From NCBI GenBank assembly GCA_905182985.1, contig CAJJDN010000079.1, positions 264,180 through 328,179 of the forward strand: 64,000 nucleotides of DNA, given 5' to 3'. Below the pieces are notes generated by a model. It worked only from the letters and a program-made list of their open reading frames with translations, was not told where the DNA came from and searched no databases. Both the position numbers and the translations under genes were made by a program. Below, in pieces: positions 13,802 through 26,678 of the stretch; within the stretch, counting starts at the first letter, position 1; each line of letters begins with the position of its first letter. This stretch comes from Paramecium sonneborni. Its lineage: Eukaryota > Ciliophora > Oligohymenophorea > Peniculida > Parameciidae.

Positions 13802-15193
13802 ATGTCAATCTCATAAAACATTTAACTACAAAAAAGCTGGCCCAAATAATTAGATACGTCATCTCTCTATAGTGAAGATAACAAATCATCTCAAATTAGT
13901 AATTATGTAAATCACTATTATACCCAGTTAGATAATATTTCTAAGATAGTTTCACCACTTTAGTCTGTGTCAAATACTCTTCTAAAAGAACTTACAAAAT
14001 CTGAATGTCAAAACATTGATTTTATGAAAGGATAGACAGGATCAAAATACTTACCAACTAATCCTATTAATTTTGAAAATATCATAAGTACCAATGGATT
14101 TGAACCTAACTTATAATAAGAAATGTTTAAACCTATTATTAATACAAATATTATTCAAACTATATAAACAATATCAGATGAAGAACATTAGACTCTAAAT
14201 TTAGATACAATTAATATAAAGCTTACTGATATTGAATAAAAAATGTCATAAACAAATTTTTAGTCATAACTAACATTTTTAAATAATATTTTTAGTAAAT
14301 TATAAGAATCAATTAAGTTAAATATTGAAAATGAAATACCTTATTAAAAAGAAATTATTTACTAACTCAGAGTATCTGTTTTATTATCCAAAATTTATAA
14401 GTAAATGGGAGATTTTTAAAATTCTATTTATTGGTTATAAAGAATAAGAGACAATTACAATATTCATGATCCTAATTTTACGGGTAAATTATTGCTTGAA
14501 TTATCTAAATTATATTTTCTTAATTTTTAAATAAGAGAGTCTTAAGCAGTTTTAAATGAGGCTTTATTACACTTTGAGAAAATATAATGGAAAGCAGATA
14601 TTGCAAAAACTTTACTTTTATAAGCTCGTATGTGTGCTTGGATGAGTATTAATATTTGTTTAATATCATTAGATAATTATGATTTAGCTACAAAATTAGC
14701 TTATGGAGCTGTATCTCTATTAAGAGAAACATATATCAATGATGAAACTAAATTAGATTCTGCTTATTTTATCCTAGCTGAATGTCATTACATATCTAAG
14801 AAATATGATACAGCTAAAGAATTCTTAATTAAAGTTTAACAGTTAAAATTATAAAGTGGAAAATGTGAGAATCATTATTCCCTACTTGAAACTTATAATT
14901 TACTAGGATTAATACATGCTTAGATGTATGATCTTTAAACATCATATTATTACTTTTGTTAAGCTTATAAATGTATAAGGTAAAACTGTTAAAATTATTG
15001 ATTAAGTACTAATTCCATAGAAAAAGGACAGATTTTAAATAATATTTCTGTTATTTAAAAATTTCTTGGATAATTAGAATTAGCAGGAAAATGCTAAAAT
15101 TTAGCAAATAAAATTTATGGTAAATTTTTATCAGAAAATCATCAACTCTTTAAAAGATTAATACTAAATTCTATTATTGAATCTTAATAGTGA
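13802..15193 (+). CDS. Unknown helical repeat (TPR-like) protein
   Basis: 454 residues; one 27-nt intron near 14981 ending AAG. The N-terminal half is Gln/Ser/Asn-rich and likely disordered. From about residue 180 it becomes alpha-helical with TPR-like periodicity, for example ATKLAYGAVSLLRE, DSAYFILAECHYISKKYDTA and TYNLLGLIHAQMYD. TPR domains usually mediate protein-protein contacts. The exact partner and function are unknown. The start is the first ATG after the SQOR stop. Confidence 0.75.
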
Positions 15194-15301
15194 AAATAAT
15201 AATTTATTTTTTTAATCAGGTAAATTAAATTTTAAATAGTAAAACAATAATATGAGATATATAATTATTTATAATAAATAACTCAGATATAATAGAATGA
15301 A

Positions 15302-16596
15302 TCAATATGTTAAGAAATGCATGAATTTCTCTTTGTTTTCGAATGTTGAAGTTGTTGGTCTTCCTAGATCTTTTCTAACTCCTGGTTTTATCAAGATTTC
15401 CATAAGAATTGGTCCATCATTTTTATTTAACTATTAATAATTAATAAATGGATTACTCTTTCCATGCCTTTAACAATTTCTTCTTTTGTTTAAGCTTAGA
15501 AGGCATCTTTATATCCACATCCTAGTGCAATTTATGTAAAATTAACCAAAGGATTACTAGTAGGTTAAGCACCAACAGAATCATGAGCCTAATTATTAAA
15601 TAAGATATGTTTATAATTAGTTGGTCCTATGTTACCAATTTATGCTAATGCACCCATATGCATCATCATTGCTCCATCTCCATCTAAACAATATACTTAT
15701 CTGCTCTTTTTGACTTATGCAATTCCAAGTGCAATACTTGAAGCATGACCCATTGATCCAACTGTTAAAAAATCTTATTCACCTGTTTAATTTAGACGTT
15801 ATCTTAATTCAAACAATTCTCTACTTAGAAAACCTGTTGTACTAACACAAACATCTAAAGGTCGAGTATTTTAAATAACTTCAGTTAAAGCATCTTCTCT
15901 AGTTAATTAATAATTATTTTTAGCCATATTCTTCAATTTATAATTAGTAAAACATTATCTTTTAACAAGTAAAGCATAAGGTCCATTTCTAAAAATATAA
16001 ATAAATATTGAATAACCTAGTTTTCATAGAATAAAATGCAGTATCAAGTGCTTCTGCAGCACCTTCAATATAATCAGGTAAAACATCATATTGAATTCCC
16101 ATTTCAGTTAGAATACCATTCATTCTTTTTCCTTAAACTAAATGTTATGGTTCATCTTTTTTTCCTGGTTCTCCTCTCCATCCAATTAAATATAACATAG
16201 GAATTCCATATACTTTAGGATGAGCTAATGACATATAAGGATTCACAATATTTCCAAGTCCACTATTTTATAAATAAACACATGGAATTTTTTTGGTTGC
16301 TAAATAATATCCAGCAGCCATTGAAACTGCTGTACCTTCATTAACAGTAATAACATGTTAACCTGGAGGAGCATTATCCTATAAAATATATTATTTATTT
16401 ATACTTAAACATAAGCACAGAAATCTTTTAACAAAGAATCAGGAACTCCTGCATAAAATGAAACTCCATGTTTTGACAATTCTTAGTAAAATTCTGAAGG
16501 TTCAAGGAAATCTCTTTGTAATTCAAGATAAGGTGGCTCAATTGGCTCTCTTGATTTAGCATTAAAGAATCTCCTTACAAGTTAGCGGCAAAACAT
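15302..16596 (-). CDS. ppd: Phosphonopyruvate decarboxylase
   Basis: 404 residues after three introns (26, 28 with a GTT donor, and 26 nt). ThDP-dependent enzyme: [11 protein letters not shown] at the N end, the catalytic Glu region [29 protein letters not shown], and [12 protein letters not shown]. The ThDP/Mg motif is [18 protein letters not shown]...ILFNN (GDG ... N). This is the pattern of phosphonopyruvate decarboxylase, which makes phosphonoacetaldehyde on the way to 2-aminoethylphosphonate. Ciliates are known to put 2-aminoethylphosphonate into membrane lipids, notably of cilia. The start gives a short basic N-terminus; a sulfopyruvate decarboxylase is the nearest alternative. Confidence 0.88.
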
Positions 16597-16619
16597 ATTT
16601 TATAATAATATATTATTAA

Positions 16620-18804
16620 TCAAATAAATCTAGTAAATGCTCTGGTAAATCTTCTCTCTTTTTTAAAATGCTAGATAATATATTCTGCATTAAATTTTGG
16701 ATAATAATTCTTAAAAGAACATTTAGTATCTATTTCTATTAAAGCTTATTTTTTCTTTTATTCCAATCTATTCACAATTTCATTTACTATATCAAGTTCA
16801 TGATTTATATCTTATTCACTAATCTAACTTTAACTATCATGCATTAAATCAACACTAAATGATTTACTAAGTAGATCAAATTCTTCTTAATCAAAAACAA
16901 AAGATAATTCTTATTTAACTTATTCTTAAGCTTTCTAAATTTTTCTTAAATTTAAATTATCTTTACGAATATTATTTCTTTTAAATTATGATCTTTCCTA
17001 TTTATTATTCATTATTCTATTAATTAAAAATATCTTATTAGGATAATAATGTGATTTTGGACAATCATTAGCTAAATGGTTACTTGATTAACAACAAAAA
17101 CAACTTAAATTAATCAAATTATATTATCCAAATAATATTTAATCTCTTAATTAACAAAAGTATTAAAAATCAAGAGGAAATTATTATAATAATTAAATAA
17201 ATTCCATTCTTTTTAGTTTGTATAATTAAGAAATAGTTGTACTCTTTGCTGATAATGTTCTTTAATTTCCTGTTAAAAATCCTAGTTCTCCAAACATAGA
17301 ATCTTATTCTCCTTCATAAAATACCATATCTTAATCTTCAAATTAAAGATATAATTGAATATGTCCAATACTTACACAATAAAGACAATCATCATCATTA
17401 TTTCCATTTAAACTACTAAAATTTTATTTAAAAACCATCTCTCCATCACAATACATCTATTCACTTATTAAATATGCAATTTTCTTTTAAAAACTTATAT
17501 AAATTATTATAAATATTAATACTCTAAAGAAAACTGACTCGTCCAAAATGTTCTCTTAAATATTAAACCATAGGATTACATAATTACTTCATCTTTTAAT
17601 TAAGGTCCTAATTAATTTATTATTTGAATCTATTCATTAAAGTCTCTTACTTTTTCACTAAACATAAAACTAAAGAATCTTCTTACTTTTTATTAGGTTT
17701 CTAAATCAATCTAGATTAATAAATTTAAATTACATTTTTATCTTTCATAAATCTATTTATATCAGTCATTTTTTTGTCAAATTACATATTGTGATGTGTA
17801 ATTTCTGAAAAGACATTCTAAAATGCACTTACAATCATTGCAAATATAACACAAGCAAAAATCATAGTTATAATTGAAACAAATATTTCTAAAGGATTCT
17901 TTCCTGTTACATCACCATATCCAACTGTTAACATTGTTGTTAAAGCCCAATAAAATGAATATTCATATTTTACAGATACTGGCAATGAATAAATATCATT
18001 TTATAATCCAGATGAAATAAGCCATGATCCATAATCTGATCGTTAATTTATCCAATAATCTCCTGCTGCATAAAATAAACAAGCAAACAAATTTACTAAA
18101 AAAAATATAGTTAAAACTAATTTTAGTATCTAATAAAATGCTCTAAGTTTTCTTTACACTTATAATAATTACTCTACTTAAGAATCAACCAATGTTACAT
18201 AATAGTATTTAAAGTAAAAAAAATATGGAATCCAAATTAAAAAGGCATAATGATCACGAAATGCTACTTGTAAAATTAATGCTACAATTGCAATTATATC
18301 AAAAAGAAATTCTTAAGTTACATATCTAACAAAAATACTATGCTTTTCCAATACCATCTATCCTTTATCATAATATCCAGTATTTAATGTGATGAAAACA
18401 TCAATCATCAAAAAAAATATCATTATATACAAAAATACAGCAATATTCTCAATACGCAAATTTTCTGAGATTATCTATATTAATAAGATTTAATTTACTT
18501 CATATCCAAAGAACATTAATACAGGTATTAAATAGAAATAAATTATTACTATGAAACAAATAAATAAACGCCAAGAAAATATTGCCCAATGATCAGGATT
18601 AAAAGAAGGAAATGTATTTAAATAGGCTTCAATACCATTTGTATAGCGCAAGAATTTCTTTGTTGTTATTGGAACATCTTCAAGTTATGAATTATTTTCT
18701 TCTTATTATGTATAATTAAAAGTTTGCATTTAAACATTCTTACTTATTCTTCTAGATTCCGTTTATTTTTTTTTAAGTAATGGTTGTTCCAAAGTTATGA
18801 ACAT
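16620..18804 (-). CDS. Cyclic-nucleotide-binding K+ channel (EAG/CNG type) with CCHC zinc knuckle
   Basis: 702 residues after introns of 24, 23 and 29 nt (the last ends AAG). Six membrane helices, then the pore TTMLTVGYGDVTGKNP, which gives K+ selectivity (GYGD). A C-linker (VRRFFSFMFSEKVRDFN) is followed by a cyclic-nucleotide-binding fold (MYCDGEMVFKQ ... MFGELGFLTGNQRTLSA). After the CNBD comes CFCCQSSNHLANDC, a perfect CX2CX4HX4C zinc knuckle, then a ~170-residue Gln/Lys-rich tail. The channel should set ciliary or surface membrane potential. Start ATG at 18802-18804; TGA at 16620, 24 bp from the ppd start. Confidence 0.88.
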
Positions 18805-18966
18805 TAAAAATATAATTATATATTTTATAAATATACTTTATCATAAATCATTAATAACAAAAATTAATTTATTATAAATTAGCTACGAATAATATTAAAT
18901 GAATGAGAGTTAGCTAAAATAATTTAAAGAATTTGTGTTAGGAACTCATAAAATTATAATAATATA

Positions 18967-21076
18967 TCAATAAAAGTATTTTCCTAATAAAGTTTACAAA
19001 GCATCTAATGAAATTGGTTTAGATAAGATTTCATGCATTCCACTTTCATGAGCCTTTTAGATATTCTCTTATCCATTGTAAGCTGAACACATTACTATAA
19101 TTGTACTTTATTTTTCTTTATGAAGAATTTCTGAGATCTCTAATTAATTTATGTATGAATACTCCACTACTAACAATAAATCCATTTTTCCCTGGCATTT
19201 CAATATCCATAAAAATCAATCTAAAGATTTTACAACAAGTACTGTGTAATTTTTATTTAACTTTTCGAATTGCAGAATCCCCATCATATGAACTTTCTGC
19301 CTTCCATCCATAAGCTGATAATAATGCAAGTAATGCTATATGATTAAATGGTACATCATCAACTATCAATATTTATGAACATTTGCATTATTAATTTAAA
19401 AATGTTTTTGAAGAAACATAAACTCTTTAAATTGAATCTTTAGTATTAGAACCAATTTCCTCTATATCTTTTAAAGAAGAACCAACTTCTTATATCCCTA
19501 TCTTTGTTTGTTCATTTATATAAAAACTCACAACAGTATAAAATCCTTTTTCACTTTTAATTTGTAATTCTCCATCTCCACTTAAATATTTTACTATTCC
19601 TTTAGAAACTCTTAGACCTAATCCTAATTTATTCGAAACATTTTATTATTATTGTATATGATTCTAATTTTACATTTCTAACATTTAATCACTACTAATT
19701 CCCTCTCCATTATCCCATACTGAAAACAAATATTAATTATCTCTTTTTTTGACTGAAAGAACTATTCTACCACCTTATTTTGTAAATTTAACTGAATTAT
19801 TCATTAAGTTGACTAAGATTTAAGTAATTCTTATTTTATCACTGTAAATTTATAATTAACTATTAAAATTTAAGATCAATTCAATTTACTTTTATTAACA
19901 TTCTGATTAAAATAATTCCTATAAATCATTAAATAATTCTTTAACATAAAATTTATCTTAATTGAGTTTAAAATCTTAACATTCTATCTAAGCATAATCT
20001 AATATGTCATTTATTTACAATAATAATCTTTTACTTGATGTGATTGCAGGCAATAAAAATGAAGCATAAAGATTTTCTTCAATTTTTTAACTTAAAACTT
20101 ACAATAAAGGTAAAGAGCAATTTAATGGTGTTCTTAATTCATGACTAAATGAATTTAATAAAGCTTATTGAAATTTGAATCTAAAAGTTAGTTCTTTAAG
20201 TTCTTCTTTATTTGTTATATTTTCTATTACAAATAAATATACTGGATCTTTAGGTTTAGCCTATAACTTAACTTCATAGACTTTTATTTAATAATGTTTC
20301 TTTTTAGTTTTTAGATCCTAAACTACATGAAATTAAAACATATGTGTAGTTTCAGACTCTTTGGATTGACTATCTTATCCATTACTCATTTATCGATGAA
20401 TATTAGATTAAAATTCATTCATAACAAATTGTACATATGAATATGTCATTTCATTTTGAATACTAGATTAGAATGATTCTTTATTCTTTAAATTTACTTT
20501 TAAACGATCAGAAAGCCAATTAGTTTAATTTAAGGTTTTTCCAGAACCAACTTAATAATGGTTAGCAGAACTTTGTTTGAGTTTACGAATAGGAACTATA
20601 GGAGATTTATATTTGGTATTGAAATGAGTTTTAAAAGAGTTTAATTCAGCACTATAAAAATTAAAAAAGAAGATTTACTTAGATAATAATTAATCTAAAG
20701 AATTAACAATCTATTCTGTTTATTAAACCATTAAATAATTTAATAGTTTTTCATTATGATGATGTACATGATAATTTTTATCTATTAATGCTAATCCATA
20801 TGGTAGACAATTAAGAAGATCTTCATCCAAAGCAACATTTAATTCTTTTTCTGGATGTGGTGATTTTTCATCTAATAAATTCTATTATTATTAATGATCA
20901 ACATAACTTAAGTGAGCATGAGGATTAGATTGCTTTTATAAAGAATTATTAGGACTGATAGGACTTTATACCTTTGGTAATTTGTCTAAATGTATAAGAA
21001 CATGGTTGAGAGGTTACCAGAGAACTAACTAAATAAATTCAAATGTAGCAAATTGATAGTAAAATTAGATCATCAT
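18967..21076 (-). CDS. Hybrid histidine kinase with C-terminal receiver
   Basis: 692 residues; one 31-nt intron in the receiver. PAS-like segment around residues 85-125 and a second PAS-like region before the kinase. H-box NSFSHELRTPLN carries the phospho-accepting His. The ATPase part has an N-box (LVNLMNNSVKFT), G1 (VWDNGEGIS) and GLGLRVSKGIVKYL. The receiver has LIVDDVPFN, the phospho-Asp in IFMDIEMPGKNG, MCSAYNG and LSKPIS. All phosphorelay residues are present, so a working autokinase plus receiver is expected. No membrane segment is visible, so it is probably soluble. The input signal and output partner are unknown. A near-in-frame ATG pair makes the start 21076 or 21073. Confidence 0.9.
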
Positions 21077-21219
21077 CCTTATAGATATGTATAAACAGAG
21101 TAGATGAGTCAAAATTTAATAACATTTAATGCTATTTTTCAAAATATCCTCAATTTACAGTAAATAGATTAGTAGGAAATAATTGTTTATGTTATGAATA
21201 TTGTTAAATATTATTTCCA

Positions 21220-22108
21220 ATGAAAAAATTATTTGGAATTGTACGATTGAATTAATAATGTACTCTCTCTATTTTGAATAAGTTAGACAAAAAATTACTA
21301 AATTCAATAATAGTCCAATTGCATTTTTAATCACAATCATTATATCCTTACTCTCTTGATTTCCAGATTAAATCAAACTTATTAAATTTTATAACATCAA
21401 TTATGTCAGCAATAGCTTTATTTTTAATTGCATTAATATAAAATTTGCAAAAGAAATTAATTATTTTAATTGTAGAAATGTTAGAGCAATTTTGATTTCT
21501 AGATCCTAAATAATCCAATATTGATCTTCTATAAAGTTAATTCAAAAATTATACTATTTTAATGTAATTCAAATGAAAACTAATTAATAAACTGACAGAA
21601 AAAAATGCAAGAGTTAAACAAAACAATGTAGATTTGATAATCTAGAAATAGGTTCATCATAATTCTCTAATTGAAAAATGAATTTTGATGCAAAATTTTA
21701 AACTTATTTCTACAGAAGTAGCACACTTATCTATCGATAATATTCCTTTTTAAGAAAAAAATATTAGCAAATATTGATTCTAAAATTAAGAAGCTGATAA
21801 TATAATTAGAAGAATTTAATTTAATTATGTTGGCTCAATAGAAAAGAAAAGAATTGATGAGTTCAATAAAATAATCTATTACAAAAGTAATTAGTCAATC
21901 AAACTTATTAAAAAATGGAAGTTATAAAAGAAATAAATAAGCCATATAAAATAATGAATCAAAATGACAATTAGAAAAATAGATTTTGTAAAAATAATTT
22001 TTGGAATCCAATAATGATTTGAATAATGGAATATAATCATAAGAAGATTGCGAGGATATGTTTAAGAATAGATATAATCTTCTAATTAACAATTCTAGAA
22101 ATAATTGA
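21220..22108 (+). pseudogene. Degraded open frame, possibly a pseudogene
   Basis: The region has coding-like stretches that never join into one frame. From about 21770 one frame reads helical protein (EEFNLIMLAQQKRKELMSS, later LEKQILQKQFLESNNDLN, ending SRNN then TGA at 22106) but has an in-frame TGA at 21964, and an earlier part of the same frame has another near 21688. No GT...AG intron removes them. Upstream, 21310-21355 could encode one hydrophobic segment. Either a decaying gene or one with several sequence errors; both copies of the duplicated block carry the same stop. Confidence 0.35.
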
Positions 22109-22777
22109 ATTATAATTGTATCGAAAATGATTTTTTTACTATTATTAATTAGTATTAAAGCTAAATAGATTAAAATTAATACAAAAAACTCTTCTTTAAG
22201 ATTTAGTAGTATATCTAATTATTTTAAATTTTGTGGATAATAAATTAATTTACTTTATTATCTTGACTAAGTATTTTTAAAATTATCAAAAATCAAATCT
22301 AAATATTTAAATTTTAAGAAAGTAGAAATTTATCTTTTAAGATGAAAATTAATTATAGCTTTGATACATAAATAAATAGGAAAAATATTACAATATTTAA
22401 AAATAACAATTTGATATTAATCATGAATATTATGAGGATGGTAGTTTTTCTAATTGATTACTTTATTAGAATTAGATTTTTTATTATTATTGTGATTTTT
22501 TTTTTGAATTATTTAAAGAGATTTCTGAGATTTTCTATTTATATTCATCTCTTGTAATCATATTTTTAGTATGTTCTTGCTTCCATTCTTTTTAGATATT
22601 ATGCATTTATGTTCTATTTTAAGCTTCTTCTTGATTAAGTTATTCGTTCCTTTAATAAGCAGTTTTCAGTTCTTTATCATAAGCTTCATTAAAATCAACT
22701 TTTTCTTTGACTAATTTTTTGGCTTATTCAGCAAGTATTTTTCTTTCTTTTAAATTAACAGATTCTACTCCTTCTTA
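21648..22777. repeat. Direct 1.13-kb duplication, copy 1 (around N at 22778)
   Basis: 1,130 bases repeated as 22779-23910. The two copies differ by a 2-base TA insertion in copy 2 (near 23455). Copy 1 carries a truncated 3' end of CFAP99 (minus strand, 22421-22777). Same one-N architecture as the blocks at 2660 and 28992. Confidence 0.88.
22109..22420. other. Non-coding AT-rich spacer
   Basis: About 310 bp between the degraded plus-strand frame and the 3' end of the truncated CFAP99 copy. No open frame of note, no RNA gene and no terminator-like hairpin seen. The same sequence recurs at 23242-23553 between the second copy of the degraded frame and the real CFAP99 stop. Confidence 0.5.
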
Positions 22778-22778
22778 N

Positions 22779-23910
22779 ATAGGTTCATCATAATTCTCTA
22801 ATTGAAAAATGAATTTTGATGCAAAATTTTAAACTTATTTCTACAGAAGTAGCACACTTATCTATCGATAATATTCCTTTTTAAGAAAAAAATATTAGCA
22901 AATATTGATTCTAAAATTAAGAAGCTGATAATATAATTAGAAGAATTTAATTTAATTATGTTGGCTCAATAGAAAAGAAAAGAATTGATGAGTTCAATAA
23001 AATAATCTATTACAAAAGTAATTAGTCAATCAAACTTATTAAAAAATGGAAGTTATAAAAGAAATAAATAAGCCATATAAAATAATGAATCAAAATGACA
23101 ATTAGAAAAATAGATTTTGTAAAAATAATTTTTGGAATCCAATAATGATTTGAATAATGGAATATAATCATAAGAAGATTGCGAGGATATGTTTAAGAAT
23201 AGATATAATCTTCTAATTAACAATTCTAGAAATAATTGAATTATAATTGTATCGAAAATGATTTTTTTACTATTATTAATTAGTATTAAAGCTAAATAGA
23301 TTAAAATTAATACAAAAAACTCTTCTTTAAGATTTAGTAGTATATCTAATTATTTTAAATTTTGTGGATAATAAATTAATTTACTTTATTATCTTGACTA
23401 AGTATTTTTAAAATTATCAAAAATCAAATCTAAATATTTAAATTTTAAGAAAGTATAGAAATTTATCTTTTAAGATGAAAATTAATTATAGCTTTGATAC
23501 ATAAATAAATAGGAAAAATATTACAATATTTAAAAATAACAATTTGATATTAATCATGAATATTATGAGGATGGTAGTTTTTCTAATTGATTACTTTATT
23601 AGAATTAGATTTTTTATTATTATTGTGATTTTTTTTTTGAATTATTTAAAGAGATTTCTGAGATTTTCTATTTATATTCATCTCTTGTAATCATATTTTT
23701 AGTATGTTCTTGCTTCCATTCTTTTTAGATATTATGCATTTATGTTCTATTTTAAGCTTCTTCTTGATTAAGTTATTCGTTCCTTTAATAAGCAGTTTTC
23801 AGTTCTTTATCATAAGCTTCATTAAAATCAACTTTTTCTTTGACTAATTTTTTGGCTTATTCAGCAAGTATTTTTCTTTCTTTTAAATTAACAGATTCTA
23901 CTCCTTCTTA
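22779..23910. repeat. Direct 1.13-kb duplication, copy 2
   Basis: Second copy of 21648-22777, 2 bases longer. Its right end runs without a break into the rest of CFAP99, so this copy holds the true 3' end of that gene; it also repeats the tail of the degraded plus-strand frame (to about 23241). Confidence 0.88.
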
Positions 23911-25925
23911 GAGAATTAATTTTTCATTTTGTCTATTTTGAATTTCCCTTTCCAATCCTAAAATAATAAAACTATTTACCATCTTATTAAGATTTCCAAG
24001 CCTTCATTTCAACCATAGCTTTATTAGCATTCATATATTATTATCTTAGTTTAGTTTCTCTTACATCAGCAGCAATTCTTTATTCTTCAGTACTTTTAAT
24101 TTATTTTTTGGAACTGATTTTATTTTAAACTTCAAGTAATTAATCTTCTCTTATTTTTTTTTTTAAATCTTCTTCTTTCTATTTTTTGAATTTCTTAGCT
24201 TCTCTTTCCATATTTTTTTATTATGATTCTGCTCTTCTATGTTCTTTAATATCCTATACTTTCTTTTACATTGATAATAAATAATCATCTTTAGATTAAA
24301 CAATTTCTTTTCTTTTTTCTTCTTCTTCTACTTTTCTTTCAGCTTTAACAACATTTAATCTATCTCTTAATTCTGCTAATGACATTTCTTCTAATAATCC
24401 ATAACCCATAGTTTCAGTAGGATCATATCCTTTTGTTCTTTTAATTGGTTATCTTTCTAATTCTCTAATTTATTTAATAAGTTCTTCTCTTTTTATTCTA
24501 ATTTATTCATCTTCTTATCTTTTTAATTCAAGTTTTCTTGCCATTTCTAATTTTTATTCTTCTGCCATTTATTTATTTTTTTCTTATACTTTTTCAACTT
24601 ATATATAAACTTTCTTTTCTGCTTCTATAATTTGTTCAATCAATTACTTTTTATGTTCTACTTATTCTTATTATAATTCTTATCTTTCTTTTAATCTTTC
24701 TATTGCTTCTTCTTTCATTTTTTCAGCTAATATTCTATTTTCTTTAAATTTATCTTCTTAAGCTCTCATAGCTGCTTCTCTTGCTAATTCCATTTCAATC
24801 TTTTTTTATTATTAATATTCTATTTTAGCAATATATTCAATTTAATCTTATTATTTTTTCCATTCTTCAAATTCTCCTGAATCTCTAAGATTTACTTCTA
24901 AATTTTTAACTCTTTCTTTTTCTTATTCTTATTTTTTCTTTAATAACATTTCTTCTCTTAAAATAGCTGCAGCATTTAATTTAATTTCTGCTTATTCTAA
25001 TTCAGTTGGAACAGGTCTGAAATGTTTCATATTAAATTATAATTATTTATTTAAAGTATCTTCAACTTCTTTTTTGACAATTTCATAATTAGTAGGTCTT
25101 TATTCTGTTTTAAGTTCAAATTATTTAACTTCCTTATAAGATTCTTAAACTTTTTTTTTTGATTATTCTAATCTTAATTTATTTTCTTCTTCAACTTATT
25201 AGAGTGTTCTTTTATTAAGATAATTTGGAACAGGTTTACTTTTATATTATTAAGGTTTAGGAGGAGGTGGAGTTTCAGGTTTCTTTTTAGTTTCACTTAA
25301 TTTAAATGGAATTGTTTTAGTTGGTTATTTTTTTGCAGCAGATTAAGGTCTTTCATCTTCTTCAACTAAATCACTTTACTTACATGTTGCTCTTGAACTT
25401 AAAGAACTTAATAAATCTTTCATCATTGTAAAATGTTATTCAAGACCACCAATAACAGTTTCTTAAATGTATTAAGGATCATATATTTCTATCCATAAAG
25501 GTTTTATTTATGTTTCATTTTTCTCAATATCAAATAGAAATTATAATAAAACATTCATCTTCACAGGATCCTATTCATTCACCATTTTTTTGAATTCGTT
25601 ATATGGTAATTCATCCAATCTAAAAATTATCAAATATGAAAATATTTAATATAAAGTTCCATCATTACGATTTGTAGTGCTTGATAATATTGTAAACATT
25701 GTTTTTGTCAATATCTTTAGAAATTCCTCATATCTTTATACTCCTGAAAATACCTGATACTAACATCAAATGTTTTACTTATTTCAGAAACATTATTTCT
25801 GTATCAAATAATTTCTTACACTTCTCCTATATATATTACTCACAATGAGAATCAGGAGTTTAAATCACTGCATTATATGATTTTATTAGATCAATTGCAT
25901 GATTTATTAATTACTAATATCTCAT
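23554..25925 (-). CDS. CFAP99: Cilia- and flagella-associated protein 99
   Basis: About 776 residues, two introns (22 nt near 23960; 19 or 25 nt near 25770). The N-terminal helical domain (start MRYQQLINHAIDLIKSYN, then KKLFDTEIMFLKQ, IFRLDELPYNEF, KMNVLLQFLFD, LWIEIYDPQYI) and a long Glu/Lys/Gln coiled coil containing TMGYGLLEEMSLAELRDRL match my knowledge of CFAP99, a conserved axonemal protein. A Pro-rich linker (PETPPPPKP) joins the two halves. Start chosen because the frame is open from this ATG through both introns. The 3' end is in the second duplicated copy; a truncated copy lies at 22421-22777. Confidence 0.78.
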
Positions 25926-26120
25926 TAATATTTATATTATTACAAATTATTATTCACATTCCAATCAAACCTCAAAAACTTTATATAAATATTAAACAAT
26001 TATTTGAATAACAACCATTTCAAATTAATTAATTAATATTTATATAACTATTCTTATTCATAGAATATTTATAAAATTTGAAGTATTTCAAATAAAAAAA
26101 ACACTTCAATAATAAAATTA

Positions 26121-26642
26121 ATGAGTGAAGAAGTCTGTTTTACAGAAATCAAATAAAGAAATAGTAGTAAGCATTTTCCATTAATCGATCTAACTGAAAT
26201 AAAACCATAAGGCAATTTCTTAGAGAGTTTACGTAAAATTTATCCTTCTTAATTAATAGTGTAGAAAAAGTATCAATTAAACAAAAAAATATAATAATAC
26301 ACTCTAGGCAGAGTCTATCTAGAGTCAAATAATTAAAAAGCTATCTTCAGAGTATTCCAAGATTCTGATCTTAATATATCCTCAATATTTTAAAAGAAAC
26401 TGAATAAAACATCAGTTGATGATGATGTCATGACAACAAGTTCTTAAATTGCCAATGCCTATAGATAAAATAGAAAGGATGTAGTTTATAGAATCTTTGA
26501 GGTAGAAAAACCTCAACGTCCAAAGTAAATACCATTAGAAGAAATGGAACACTCCCTTTTTGGTTCTAATTAAGAAAACAATCCTTTTTTTACACAATAA
26601 ATCCATGTTGTCAATGCTAGTAAATATTTTTTATCTTAATGA
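26121..26642 (+). CDS. Unknown 173-residue protein
   Basis: Single exon, ATG 26121 to TGA 26640-26642. Hydrophilic and Gln/Ser-rich with no membrane segment. A motif-like stretch IQQYTLGRVYLE and a C-terminal LEEMEHSLFGSNQ are visible, but I recognise no family. Divergent from CFAP99 (195 bp between starts). It begins MSEEVCFTEI. Confidence 0.65.
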
Positions 26643-26678
26643 ATATACAAATTAATTATAAAAATACTAAATTGTTGA

